A stretch of DNA of 64,000 nucleotides, taken from the NCBI GenBank assembly GCA_014238205.1, contig JABABM010000001.1, positions 62,001 through 126,000 of the forward strand, given 5' to 3'. Positions 8,281-18,006 of this stretch are shown here, in pieces. Within the stretch, counting starts at the first letter, position 1. Each line of letters starts with the position of its first letter. The notes under the pieces are model-generated. The model saw only the letters and a list, made by a program, of their open reading frames with translations, searched no databases and had not been told where the DNA came from. A program made the translations under genes and the position numbers. The stretch is from Phycisphaerales bacterium. GTDB lineage: Bacteria > Planctomycetota > Phycisphaerae > Phycisphaerales > SM1A02.

Positions 8281-9576
8281 TCAGGTCTTGATCAACGGGA
8301 CCGTTTTCCAGTTGCCCTTGAGGATTCCGCTTGAGTCTGCACCCATCCAGTCTTCAAGGACCGAGGCGTAGAGTGTGCGGAAGTCGATCGTATGGACGAG
8401 ATCGCCCTGGTCGAGTTTCGACATGGACGGATGGGTTCCATGGACGCCTGGATGCACCATGTCACCGATGAAGTAGGTCGGTGCGGCCGTTCCGTGATCC
8501 GTGCCACTGGATCCGTTCTGGGCGACTCGACGGCCGAATTCGGAAAAGACCATCGTCAGGACTCGCCCCTGGTTTCCCTGGGCCTGGATGTCGCGTTGGA
8601 AGGCGAGGAGTGAATCACCCACCTGCTCGAGCAGCCGGGCATGTTGTGTGGCCTGGTTGGCATGCGTGTCAAAGCCCGAGAGCGTGACGTAGTAGACGCG
8701 AGTTTGAAGTTCCGCACGAATCATGGCCGCGACCATTCGCAACTGGTTGGCGAGATTCGAGTTTGGATACGTCACCAGCGGCGAGACCCCGACTGCCTTT
8801 CGTACGCGGTCGGAGGAGATGCGTGCGTCGAGCGTCGTTCGCTTGAGAAAGGCGGCCTGGGACTCTTCTTCCGCCACCATCCCCGCGTGGGGAGTCTTTG
8901 CGATCGTCTCGTAGGGTGATTCAAGATTCTGATCAAGATCGGTGCCCATCCATCGGAACAGTTCCGAGCGTTCGAAACTCACGGGCATCTGGGTGCGTCC
9001 CTGCATTGCCAGAGGCGCCTGTCGCCCAATGGCGATCCCAGCCTCGGGATTCGGCGTACCATCGCAGGTATTGTCGAAGTAGCGGCCAAGCCAGCCGTCG
9101 CTCTTGCCATTCGTGTCGGCCGAGTGCCAGATGTCCATCGACGAGAAATGAGACCGGTTGGGATTTGGATACCCGACTCCCTGGACGATGCCGGCGCTGC
9201 CTTCGTCCATGAGTTCCTTCAACCCGCGGAGACTCGGGTGGAGCCCGATGCCCTGTACTCCATCAAGTTCAAGCGCGGCGTCTTCTCCTCGGCCGGGAGC
9301 CTGAAGGGCGAGTCCGGGTCGCAGGTTGTAGTACTCGCTGCTGCCATAGGGGACGACCGAGTTGAGCCCATCATTTCCCCCGCCGAGTTGAACAACCACG
9401 AAGACACGGTCTTCCGGAACCCCGGCCTGTGATGTGACAAGTGAACCCAGGGGCAGCATCATTCCACGCGCCGTCTGCTCGATGAACAGTGGCGTGGTGG
9501 CTACCAGCGATGCGAGTGTGGCGCCCTGTTGCAGGAACAGTCGTCGACTCCAGGGTGTTGTGTTGTGGTCATCCAT
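8281..9576 (-). CDS. DUF1501 family protein with Tat signal
   Basis: This 431-residue protein begins with a twin-arginine signal, SRRLFLQ at about residues 10-16, followed by a hydrophobic stretch, so it is probably exported folded. The core shows VVVQLGGGNDGLNSVVPYG, characteristic of DUF1501, a family related to the alkaline-phosphatase/sulfatase superfamily and very common in planctomycetes. Other landmarks are SSMDIWHSADTNGKSDGWLG and the C-terminal SEFGRRVAQNGSSGTDHGTA. No biochemical function is established. It lies 30 bases after DUF1800; this pairing in tandem is a recurrent planctomycete arrangement and suggests a shared function. Confidence 0.93.
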   Translation of the reverse strand: MDDHNTTPWSRRLFLQQGATLASLVATTPLFIEQTARGMMLPLGSLVTSQAGVPEDRVFVVVQLGGGNDGLNSVVPYGSSEYYNLRPGLALQAPGRGEDAALELDGVQGIGLHPSLRGLKELMDEGSAGIVQGVGYPNPNRSHFSSMDIWHSADTNGKSDGWLGRYFDNTCDGTPNPEAGIAIGRQAPLAMQGRTQMPVSFERSELFRWMGTDLDQNLESPYETIAKTPHAGMVAEEESQAAFLKRTTLDARISSDRVRKAVGVSPLVTYPNSNLANQLRMVAAMIRAELQTRVYYVTLSGFDTHANQATQHARLLEQVGDSLLAFQRDIQAQGNQGRVLTMVFSEFGRRVAQNGSSGTDHGTAAPTYFIGDMVHPGVHGTHPSMSKLDQGDLVHTIDFRTLYASVLEDWMGADSSGILKGNWKTVPLIKT

Positions 9577-9606
9577 GGTGCATGCCTCCAGGGCGAACGT
9601 GATTCC

Positions 9607-11112
9607 TCAACTGAGCTGATACTCTGGCGCCGCGGTGATCAGCGCCAGGATGTTGATGAGCGTCGTATTGTCGAAACGACCCCCGCGGTTGTTGACGTAC
9701 TCGACCCATTCGTCGATGCGTTTTCCATCGGGTGCTGCGACTGGATGGGCGAAGCGAAGCAGGTACACGATTCCATCCTGCACGGTGCTCGATCCCTCGA
9801 TGTCTTCAAGGTGTTGTACAAGATGGGTCGCGTCATACTCGGTACTACCCCCTCTGTCCCACGCACGACTTCCTTCGTCACGACCTGTGAGGAGATAGAG
9901 CAGGATGTTCTGCCGGATGAACAGGGTTGAGGTGTTGATCCACTTCCGGCCACCTTCCCATCCCTTCACGGAGGGGGGGTGGAAGATGCTCTGTCCCATC
10001 AGGGCACATGCTTCGTTGAGCTTCGGAAGATTCCGGGTCGGCGTTCGCAGGGAACGGATGGCCTGGATCACCAGCTGGACAGGACTCTTGATGACGGCGC
10101 CGACGTTGTCCTCGTCGTAGAAGTGCTCCGAGAGGAACAACTGCCTCAGGACGGGCTTCAGTTCCCACTTGGAACTCTTCAATTTGGCAGCCATCTTCCG
10201 GATGACCGACTGCTGCTCCCTGGTGAAGCCGTTCGGGGAATCATTGACGAAGTACCTGTACAACTTTTCACAGATGAACTGTGATGCACTTGGTCGCGTG
10301 AAGATCATTTCCACGAAGTCATGTCCATCCCAGCGGCCACTCTTGCCGAAGATGGACTTCAGTCCATCATCGTGGTTGTTTGAGAGATACTGGAATTCAT
10401 CATCGCGGTAGGTGTAGCCAGTCAGGGTACGTGCACCCTGCTTGATGTCCTGTTCGCCGTACCCGCGACCCTCGCCGAGGGTGAAGAGTTCCATGAGTTC
10501 TCTTGCCAGGTTCTCGTTGGGACTGTTCTTGTTGTTCTGGTTGTTGTTCAGGTACTTGATCATCGCTGGATCACGGATGATCCCGTGTACCAGGTCATCC
10601 TTGAAGTTCCCGACGGCATTGCTCCGGAACAACTGGTTCTGGAGGAACAAGTGGTAACTGTCCTCGATCGGGCGATAGGCAGCGGCGAAGTGGCCGTGCC
10701 AGAAGAGCGTCATCTTCTCCTGGAACGGGCGGGGGGTCTCGATCATCCTCTCCAGCCACCAGGTCTGGATGTTCGCCATCTGCCTGCGGTCGATTCGTTG
10801 TCGCTCCTGGCGTTGTTTCCGGAACTCCTCGAGTGCCGTCTCGTTTCCCTGCTGCCTCGCTTGATTGAATCGCTGCCGTTCATTTCCTGAGCGGGGTTTC
10901 ATGATGTTCGAATCGAAGTTGTCCGGAAGCACGGCCTCCGTCTCGACGTCCCGGTAGTCGATGAGGTAATCGACGGCGTCCTCTGGGCCCATGTTTCGAA
11001 GTGCAAGGATGTTGCCCGGAGTCCCACCAAAACCTGCTCGATTCAACAGGTGCTGCGCCTTCCAATAGTTGAAGTCGCGATCTTTGACTTTCTTCATGGA
11101 GGTGGTGCCCAT
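9607..11112 (-). CDS. DUF1800 family protein
   Basis: The product has 501 residues and matches the DUF1800 family throughout. The start region AQHLLNRAGFGGTPGNILAL, the central TLFWHGHFAA, and NENLARELMELFTLGEG followed by YGEQDIKQGARTLTGYTY are all diagnostic. The family's biochemical role is not known. I see no obvious cleavable signal peptide, although DUF1800 proteins are usually thought to be exported with their DUF1501 partner. It is the first gene of the minus-strand secreted-protein run and lies 92 bases downstream of copA. Confidence 0.93.
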   Translation of the reverse strand: MGTTSMKKVKDRDFNYWKAQHLLNRAGFGGTPGNILALRNMGPEDAVDYLIDYRDVETEAVLPDNFDSNIMKPRSGNERQRFNQARQQGNETALEEFRKQRQERQRIDRRQMANIQTWWLERMIETPRPFQEKMTLFWHGHFAAAYRPIEDSYHLFLQNQLFRSNAVGNFKDDLVHGIIRDPAMIKYLNNNQNNKNSPNENLARELMELFTLGEGRGYGEQDIKQGARTLTGYTYRDDEFQYLSNNHDDGLKSIFGKSGRWDGHDFVEMIFTRPSASQFICEKLYRYFVNDSPNGFTREQQSVIRKMAAKLKSSKWELKPVLRQLFLSEHFYDEDNVGAVIKSPVQLVIQAIRSLRTPTRNLPKLNEACALMGQSIFHPPSVKGWEGGRKWINTSTLFIRQNILLYLLTGRDEGSRAWDRGGSTEYDATHLVQHLEDIEGSSTVQDGIVYLLRFAHPVAAPDGKRIDEWVEYVNNRGGRFDNTTLINILALITAAPEYQLS

Positions 11113-11204
11113 GCTGAGAACTCCCTGTTCAGCGTGATTCTACGATCCAGAGCGGGTGTCGTATCCCCAAAATGAGTCGAAATGAACTCCCAGGGGCCGG
11201 TCAA

Positions 11205-13391
11205 TCAGGAATTCTCAGTTGATTGGGCTGCCCGCCGCCGTATCAGGCCCCTGAGACGAATGGCGTTGCCTATGACGGTGATGTCACTGATTCCCATGGC
11301 ACCCGCGGCAAGAAGGGGGCCCCATGTGCCCAGCAGCCCAAGGGCGGCCAGAGGCACCATGGCGGAGTTGTAGACGAATGCGAAGAAGAGGTTCTGCTTG
11401 ATGACACGCAATGTCTCTCGTGCCGTTGCGATCGTGGTGGGAATCGCCTGAACCTGTTCACCGGGCACGACGATCGAGGCCGTTTCAACAGCGATGTTCG
11501 TCCCGGTTCCAAGTGACACGCCGACATCCGCCATGGCCAGTGCGCCGGCATCATTGATGCCGTCGCCGACCATGATCGTTCCACCTTCAAGGGAGTGGAT
11601 GAACTCCGTCTTTTCCTCGGGGGTCTGCTCGGCATGAACAGCGCCCGCCTCGATCCCGACTCGTGAGGCGATGTCCATTGCAGCGTTGTGACGGTCACCG
11701 GAAAGCATGTGGACCTGCAGGCCGAGTGTTCCAATCGCAGCAACTGCTCCGGAGGCATCAGCCCTGGGTTCATCCGACATCGTCACGCGTGCTACGGGAG
11801 TTTCATCGATCAGGACTCGACAGGTTGCCACGTCGTCTCGGCCGACTTCGACAAGCTGTCCATCGACACGACCGACAACACCATGTCCGGCAGTCGCCTT
11901 GAATTCCTCGGCACCCGGGATGTCCAGACCCCGATCAACAGCGGCTTCGACCAGGGCCCTTGCCAGTGGGTGTTCACTTGAAGCCTCTACGGCAGCGGCA
12001 AGCCTGAGAATCATCGACTCGTCATGGCTGGATCCGATCAGTTCGATCTTCGTGACACGGGGTCGACCCACCGTGAGTGTCCCCGTCTTGTCGAATATCA
12101 CGTGCCGGGCGCTGCCCGTGATTTCAAGCGCGGGCGCCGACTTGATGAGGATTCCCATGCGGCTGCTTTCACTGGCACCGACCATGATGGCCATGGGAGT
12201 TGCCAGCCCCAGTGCGCAGGGGCAGGAGATGATCAGTACGGTGACGACTGCTATGACGCCTGCCTGGAATGTCAGTGCATCGCCCCTTGTAATAGCAAGA
12301 ATACTCCAGCCAACGAGGGTCACAATCGCTATCAGGAGGATCGTTGGAACGAAGATGGAACTGACCTTGTCTGCGAGTCGCTGGATCTCCGTCTTGGATG
12401 CCATTGCGCCCGTTACCAGTTCAGCTATGCGGGCAATGGTCGTGTTCCGTCCGTCGACACGCGCCTCGATGACAAGTCGCCCTGTCGTATTCATGCTTCC
12501 AGACACGACCGGGTCGTTGACACTTCGTTGAACAGGTATGGGTTCACCCGTGACAACCGATTCATCAAGATCCGATTGGCCTTCAAGCACGATCCCGTCG
12601 ATGGGCACACGTGCTCCAGGGCGGATGAGGAGTCGGTCGCCCGGTTGCACGTCGACGCTTGGAACCTCCCGCGTACTGCCATCCTCCTCGAGTCGCTCGG
12701 CGGTTTCCGGCTGCAATTCGAGCAGTTCCCTTACTGCGGACCCGGCCTTCGCAGAGGAACGTGCTTCGAACCAGTGCCCGAGGCTGATGATCCCGAAGAG
12801 AGCAGCGGCTTCGGTGAAGTACATCGGTTGGCCGGTTTCGATTCCGATCAGTTCGAGAATGAACAGGACGAGCGAGAAGACATAGGCCGTTGATGCACCG
12901 ATCGAGATGAGGGTGTCCATGTTCGTCGTTCGATTCAGAGCAGCCTTCCACGCGGAGACATAGAACCCGGTGCCGACGGTGATGACGACGAAGGTCGCCA
13001 GGACGAGCAGAACCCACGGTGTCCAGGGAGCGTGCACGGTCCAATGGAGCAGGAACATGGGGACGGCCACACCGAGGCCGAGGACAGCTCGGCGTCTCCA
13101 CTCCCGCTCGTGCTGCTGCTGTCGCTCCTCGAGCTCGCTTCCAAGTTCAGCTGGAGTCTGGCGATGTACGAGGACGGTGGCACCGTAGCCGGCAGCTATC
13201 ACGGCTTCAGCAAGTTCATCAGCATCCAGGTTCTGCCCACGGACAGTTGCCCTGGCCTGGGTCAGGCTGACCGTGGCCTCTTCAACCCCGGGGCTCGCGG
13301 CAAGAGAGGATTCAACCTTGGCGACACAGGCGGCACAGTTCAGGCCACTGAGTTTCAGATCGATCGTGCAGTCATCATGTAAATCGGCCAT
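11205..13391 (-). CDS. copA: Copper-translocating P1B-type ATPase
   Basis: From the ATG at 13391 the protein has 728 residues. It has an N-terminal heavy-metal-associated domain with the CxxC metal site (Cys19/Cys22 in GLNCAAC), followed by membrane helices. The core contains the CPC membrane metal site in SCPCALGLATP, the phosphorylation motif DKTGTLT, and the hinge motif GDGINDAGALAMADVG. This places it in the CopA/CtpA group, which uses ATP to move Cu(I) out of the cytoplasm. A TTG at 13445, preceded by a good GGAAGG ribosome site, is an alternative start adding 18 residues. The ATG gives the usual family N-terminus but has no clear ribosome site. Copper specificity is inferred from the CPC and HMA motifs. 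Confidence 0.93.
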   Translation of the reverse strand: MADLHDDCTIDLKLSGLNCAACVAKVESSLAASPGVEEATVSLTQARATVRGQNLDADELAEAVIAAGYGATVLVHRQTPAELGSELEERQQQHEREWRRRAVLGLGVAVPMFLLHWTVHAPWTPWVLLVLATFVVITVGTGFYVSAWKAALNRTTNMDTLISIGASTAYVFSLVLFILELIGIETGQPMYFTEAAALFGIISLGHWFEARSSAKAGSAVRELLELQPETAERLEEDGSTREVPSVDVQPGDRLLIRPGARVPIDGIVLEGQSDLDESVVTGEPIPVQRSVNDPVVSGSMNTTGRLVIEARVDGRNTTIARIAELVTGAMASKTEIQRLADKVSSIFVPTILLIAIVTLVGWSILAITRGDALTFQAGVIAVVTVLIISCPCALGLATPMAIMVGASESSRMGILIKSAPALEITGSARHVIFDKTGTLTVGRPRVTKIELIGSSHDESMILRLAAAVEASSEHPLARALVEAAVDRGLDIPGAEEFKATAGHGVVGRVDGQLVEVGRDDVATCRVLIDETPVARVTMSDEPRADASGAVAAIGTLGLQVHMLSGDRHNAAMDIASRVGIEAGAVHAEQTPEEKTEFIHSLEGGTIMVGDGINDAGALAMADVGVSLGTGTNIAVETASIVVPGEQVQAIPTTIATARETLRVIKQNLFFAFVYNSAMVPLAALGLLGTWGPLLAAGAMGISDITVIGNAIRLRGLIRRRAAQSTENS

Positions 13392-13477
13392 ACAAGGGTT
13401 GATAATAGGCTCTTCACTGAACTTGAAGTTGATCTGGATGTACAACAGCCTTCCCGGACCGATACACTGTGTGATTC

Positions 13478-13789
13478 ATGGCATCCAGGACATGGACATC
13501 TCGACCCATCCGGAACCTTGCAGGGCCGACCCTGCTGGCTGTCGTGGCCATTCTGGCGGGATCATCGGGAGTTCCCCGTGGAGTCGCCGCTCCAGGACTG
13601 GCTGCCGTCGCTGTCGCAGCGGCATCCCTGGCGGTATTCAGTGATGACGTTTCCGGGGTTGTCCACGGTCCAGCGGCTGAATCTGGAGCTTGCCATGCAG
13701 TGATCGGCAGGGACCTGGTCATCGATGGCAGGGCGGAGCAGAGTCGGATCAGTCTCCACCATCTCGTTCTTCCACCACCAGCAGCCTGA
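13478..13789 (+). CDS. Small hypothetical protein with N-terminal hydrophobic leader
   Basis: This 103-residue frame shows codon choice compatible with a real gene and a hydrophobic N-terminal half (LAGPTLLAVVAILAG, then LAAVAVAAASLAVF). That could be a signal peptide plus one membrane helix. The C-terminal half is soluble and ends in His/Pro-rich LHHLVLPPPAA. I do not recognise the family. It sits between divergent copA and secA and ends 77 bases before the secA start, so it could be the first gene of a secA transcript. It may be spurious. Confidence 0.45.
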   Translation: MASRTWTSRPIRNLAGPTLLAVVAILAGSSGVPRGVAAPGLAAVAVAAASLAVFSDDVSGVVHGPAAESGACHAVIGRDLVIDGRAEQSRISLHHLVLPPPAA

Positions 13790-13866
13790 TGCGTTGATTG
13801 CCGCTTCTCCATGTTGGTGAAGCGGGGCGTATCAGGGTTGCATCAAGGCAAGGTGGAGAACACATC

Positions 13867-16800
13867 GTGGCTATTCCAGTTGTTTCAAAAGTCGGAAAGA
13901 TGGTCTTCGGTACCCGCAACGAGCGGATGGTCAAGCGGTACCTGCACATCGTCGAGGAAGTCTCCGCCCGGGACGATGAGATTCGTTGTTTGACCGATCC
14001 GGAGCTTCGTTCGCTCACGGATGTATACCGCGAGCGAATGGAGGCAGGCGAAAGTCCTGTTGACATGATTCCCGAGGTCTTTGCGGTTGCACGGGAAGCG
14101 ATGGATCGTGCGGTTGGCATCAGGAACATCTTCAATCCTGCCTTGCAGTTCGATCCCAGCCGGCTGCCTGACGAGGCGCGTGCCCTGTACGAAGAAGTCA
14201 GGACGACGATAGAAGCAACGGATGGGCGTCCCCCGATCGACGACCTGCTCGGGGGAGTCGAAGACATTCCCGCGTGGTTGTTCGTGGACATTCCTCCCGC
14301 TCTCTACGAGGCGGTTCGAGCCATCGAGCCTGTTTCGAAGCCCCCGTTCAGGGCAAGACCCTTCGATGTTCAGATCATCGGTGCCATCGTGCTGTACGAG
14401 GGTCGCATTGCGGAAATGAAGACGGGGGAGGGGAAGACCATCGTTGCTCCGCTTGCCTGCTACCTCTCGGCACTCTCTGGAGAGCAGGTGCATGTCGTTA
14501 CGGTCAATGACTACCTCGTGCAGCGTGACAGGGACTGGACATTCCCCTTCTTCCGGGCTCTTGGATTGCGAGTCGGTGCCATCCACCCGGCACACATGCA
14601 ACCTCCCCAGGTCAAGCAGGCGATGTACATGTGCGACGTCGTCTATGGAACAACCTCCGAGTTTGGTTTCGACTTCCTCCGTGACAACATGAAGTTGTCC
14701 GTGCAGGAGCAGGTGCAGCATCGAAGGAACCGGGCGATCGTCGACGAGGTTGATTCGACCCTGATCGACGAGGCACGGACTCCATTGATCATTTCGGGGT
14801 TGGCTCACGAGCAGACGCCCCGGTACGACCTGGCTGACGGTCTTGCCAAGAAGTTGATCGAGGCCCAGAAACCATGGGATTCAGTCGATGCCAGCGTTCA
14901 GTCCAGCATCCTCGAGATCTCCGGCCTGGAAGGTGATATTCGCAATGCTCGCGAGAAGTCCGAGATTCCGGCATTGAAAGAGCGGCTTGATGCGGCGAAA
15001 ACTCGACTTCCAGGTCTCGAGGATCAGCGGGATCAGCATCCACGCTACTACGAGGTTGAACTGGACAAGAAGCGGGCAACACTGACCCACGAGGGCATTG
15101 CCGAAGCGCAGCGAACCGCCGGCATCGGTTCCTTCTACGTGGGGGACAATATCGATGTTCCCCACCTGCTGGAACAGTCGATTCGAGCCTACACCGTCTA
15201 CCAGAGGGACCGGGATTACATCGTCGCGCCCAATGAGAATGGCGAGCAGGGAGTCATCATCATCGACCAGAACACGGGTCGAAAGATGATCGGTCGACAA
15301 TGGTCGGATGGTCTCCACCAGGCCGTCGAGGCCAAGGAACGCGTTCCCATCAAGCAGGAAACGCAGACCATGGCGACGATCACGATCCAGAACTTCTTCA
15401 AGCTCTACGACCACCTGGCCGGCATGACCGGTACGGCGGACACGGAGGCCACGGAGTTCTACGAGATCTACAACCTGGACGTCGTCGTCATTCCCACCAA
15501 CGTTCCGATCTGTCGAAATGACCATGAGGATGTGGTCTACCTGAACTTCAAGGACAAGTCGGACGCGATCCTCGAGGAGATCCGGGCATTTCACGATGTG
15601 GGTCGCCCGATCCTGGTTGGGACAACGAGCGTCGAGCGATCGAAGGAGTTGTCGGATCAACTGACACAGAGGTACGGCATCAAGCATGAAGTGCTCAATG
15701 CCGAGCAGCATGATCGAGAGTCGGAAATCATCAAGGGCGCCGGTGAACTGGGTGCCGTGATGGTTGCTACGAACATGGCCGGTCGTGGTACCGACATCAA
15801 GCTTGGTTCCTTCTCGTCGACCGATCTCATCGATCACTGGAAGCAGCGTGATATCTGCTCTTCCTCCGTCAACGCAGCCATGGAAGAAGACGAGATCATC
15901 AGGCTGGCCCGCCGCCACGTGGCCTCGCGAGAACTGGGCATGTCAAAGCAGGATGTGGCCGCATTGTCGGATGATGAGGTCCGGCGTCGTCTGCTGGAAG
16001 CCTGGTACGTCGCACACTGCTATGGCAAGGAATCAAAGGCCTCTTCGATGTCCGATGCAGGGCTTGTGAAGGCACTCGATGACTCTGACAGTTGCATGTA
16101 TCACCACCTGAGGCTCTACAGGGACATCGAGGATCTCGGTGGACTGCACGTCATAGGGACCGAGCGGCACGAGTCACGTCGAATCGACAACCAGTTGCGG
16201 GGACGAAGTGGTCGGCAGGGTGACAATGGTTCATCCCGTTTCTTCCTGAGCCTCGAGGATGACCTCATGAAGATGTTTGCCGGGCCGACGACGCTCAAGG
16301 TGCTCAGTCGACTGGGAATGAAGGAAGGGGACGCCATCGAGCACCCCATGCTCAGTCGATCGGTCGGCAAGGCGCAACGGAAGGTCGAGGAACGAAACTT
16401 CCTGATTCGAAAGAACATCCTCGAGTACGACGAGGTCATGGACCATCAGCGTCATGACTTCTACGGGATGCGGCAGAGTGTTCTTGAGGGACGAGGAATC
16501 AAGGACAGGATCTTCGAACACCTCGACGTGGGAATCGAGGATGCCTGCTGGCGTTTCCTTGATGACCTGTACCTTGGCACCTGCATGTCGGAATGGGTCC
16601 GGGAGCACCTTGGAGTCAGCATTCCGGCTGAGCGGTTTGGAGGCAAGGATCGCGAGGATCTGCATGACCTGGTTCGACGCGAAGGCAAGGAGGAGGCGGC
16701 AAGTACGATCGAGGTGACACTCGGGGAATATCTCTCCGAGGAGATCAATCTCGGCAAGGGCAAGATCGTCGAGCGGGATATCCACGGTGATGACTACCAG

Positions 16801-18006
16801 GGACTGGCCGACTGGGCACGTGGACACTTCCAGGCCGATTTGAATCCCTCTGAACTTCGAGCGTTGGACAGGCGTGGAGTGATCGATGCACTCCAATCGG
16901 CTGCTGACACGTTGATCGACAATGCTGACCTGGCGGGGCTTGATCCCTTTCTCGTGGAGCATCATGCACAGCATGAGTTGGCGAGTTGGGTTGCCTCGAA
17001 ATTCGGCACCGAAGTTCCTCCGGAGACATACGAGGACCTTGAGAATCCTGAAGAGGCAGTTGAATGCATCCGCGCTGAAGCCAGAGCACTCTACGCCCAG
17101 CGGGAACTCCGGTACCCGGTGGAGTTCACGATGGACATGGCGACAATGGCGATGGAACAGAATCCACAGGCGGCACTTGCCCGGTTCTGCAGTTGGGCCC
17201 ACCAGCGATATGAACTTGATTGGAAACCGGATGCACTTCCATCAACCAACCCTCTCGTGCTCAGGGATATTCTCCTTGCCGAAGCAGCCAGATGGGATGA
17301 TGACCGGAAATTGCAACGTGCGAAGAAGGCACTGGAGGAAAGCGAGGGTGCCCAGGGCCTCTCCGACTGGTTCCAGGAGCACATGGGCATTCCACTGTCG
17401 AAGGAGGAGCGTGATCGAGCAGAGGATGATCGCGAGCCAGTCGCCGTGGAGCATGTCAACGCGGTTCTCAGGAGCGAGATGCTCCACTTCGAGCGTTGGA
17501 TTCTTCTGCAGATCGTCGACGGTGCCTGGAAGGATCACCTCTATGCCATGGACCAGTTGAGGGAATCCATCGGGTATCGGTCATTCAGTCAACGCGACCC
17601 ACGCATCGAGTTCAAGCGTGAGGGTGCCAACCTCTACGAGGAAATGCACATGGAGATCCGTGACCGGATCACGGACCTGATCTTCAAGGCGAAACTCCAG
17701 GTCCAGGCAAGACCTGCGGCACAACAGCCCCAGGCAGCACCTTCTGGGCAGGCCCAGGCGACACAGGAACCTGCTCCAGGAGGAGGTTCGGAAGAAGCAC
17801 CTGTTGCAACCAGGCAGGCCGAGGTCGCAGCAAGTTCCGGAACAGCTCAGCAGCGCCAGGATATTGCAGCTGCTGAGCAGGCAGGTGTTCAGCAGCCCAA
17901 GGCACGCAAGCGACAGCCGGCAACGGCAGCAGCCAGCGTGGGCAGGAATGAACCATGTCCCTGTGGAAGCGGCAAGAAGTTCAAGAAGTGCTGCGGGGCG
18001 AAGTAG
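13867..18006 (+). CDS. secA: Preprotein translocase ATPase SecA, extended form
   Basis: SecA drives unfolded precursors through SecYEG with ATP. The GTG at 13867, after GGTGGAG, gives a normal SecA N-terminus (FGTRNERMVKRY). The product is 1379 residues, well above the roughly 900 of E. coli. Walker A (MKTGEGKT) is at 184-191, followed by VDEVDSTLIDEARTPLIISG. The second motor domain has VGTTSVERSKELS, TNMAGRGTDIKLG and IDNQLRGRSGRQGD. The extra length comes from a coiled-coil-like insert at about 330-400, an insert after TDIKLG, and a long helical C-terminal region. An Ala/Gln-rich linker leads to the SEC-C zinc motif CPCGSGKKFKKCC (1364-1376), which in other SecAs binds SecB or ribosomes. 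Its last 26 bases overlap the convergent membrane-protein gene. Confidence 0.96.
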   Translation: MAIPVVSKVGKMVFGTRNERMVKRYLHIVEEVSARDDEIRCLTDPELRSLTDVYRERMEAGESPVDMIPEVFAVAREAMDRAVGIRNIFNPALQFDPSRLPDEARALYEEVRTTIEATDGRPPIDDLLGGVEDIPAWLFVDIPPALYEAVRAIEPVSKPPFRARPFDVQIIGAIVLYEGRIAEMKTGEGKTIVAPLACYLSALSGEQVHVVTVNDYLVQRDRDWTFPFFRALGLRVGAIHPAHMQPPQVKQAMYMCDVVYGTTSEFGFDFLRDNMKLSVQEQVQHRRNRAIVDEVDSTLIDEARTPLIISGLAHEQTPRYDLADGLAKKLIEAQKPWDSVDASVQSSILEISGLEGDIRNAREKSEIPALKERLDAAKTRLPGLEDQRDQHPRYYEVELDKKRATLTHEGIAEAQRTAGIGSFYVGDNIDVPHLLEQSIRAYTVYQRDRDYIVAPNENGEQGVIIIDQNTGRKMIGRQWSDGLHQAVEAKERVPIKQETQTMATITIQNFFKLYDHLAGMTGTADTEATEFYEIYNLDVVVIPTNVPICRNDHEDVVYLNFKDKSDAILEEIRAFHDVGRPILVGTTSVERSKELSDQLTQRYGIKHEVLNAEQHDRESEIIKGAGELGAVMVATNMAGRGTDIKLGSFSSTDLIDHWKQRDICSSSVNAAMEEDEIIRLARRHVASRELGMSKQDVAALSDDEVRRRLLEAWYVAHCYGKESKASSMSDAGLVKALDDSDSCMYHHLRLYRDIEDLGGLHVIGTERHESRRIDNQLRGRSGRQGDNGSSRFFLSLEDDLMKMFAGPTTLKVLSRLGMKEGDAIEHPMLSRSVGKAQRKVEERNFLIRKNILEYDEVMDHQRHDFYGMRQSVLEGRGIKDRIFEHLDVGIEDACWRFLDDLYLGTCMSEWVREHLGVSIPAERFGGKDREDLHDLVRREGKEEAASTIEVTLGEYLSEEINLGKGKIVERDIHGDDYQGLADWARGHFQADLNPSELRALDRRGVIDALQSAADTLIDNADLAGLDPFLVEHHAQHELASWVASKFGTEVPPETYEDLENPEEAVECIRAEARALYAQRELRYPVEFTMDMATMAMEQNPQAALARFCSWAHQRYELDWKPDALPSTNPLVLRDILLAEAARWDDDRKLQRAKKALEESEGAQGLSDWFQEHMGIPLSKEERDRAEDDREPVAVEHVNAVLRSEMLHFERWILLQIVDGAWKDHLYAMDQLRESIGYRSFSQRDPRIEFKREGANLYEEMHMEIRDRITDLIFKAKLQVQARPAAQQPQAAPSGQAQATQEPAPGGGSEEAPVATRQAEVAASSGTAQQRQDIAAAEQAGVQQPKARKRQPATAAASVGRNEPCPCGSGKKFKKCCGAK

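Noticed and set aside
14881-15918. 345-residue minus-strand frame inside secA
   Set aside because: It is antisense to the conserved SecA motor domains and shows only shadow coding.
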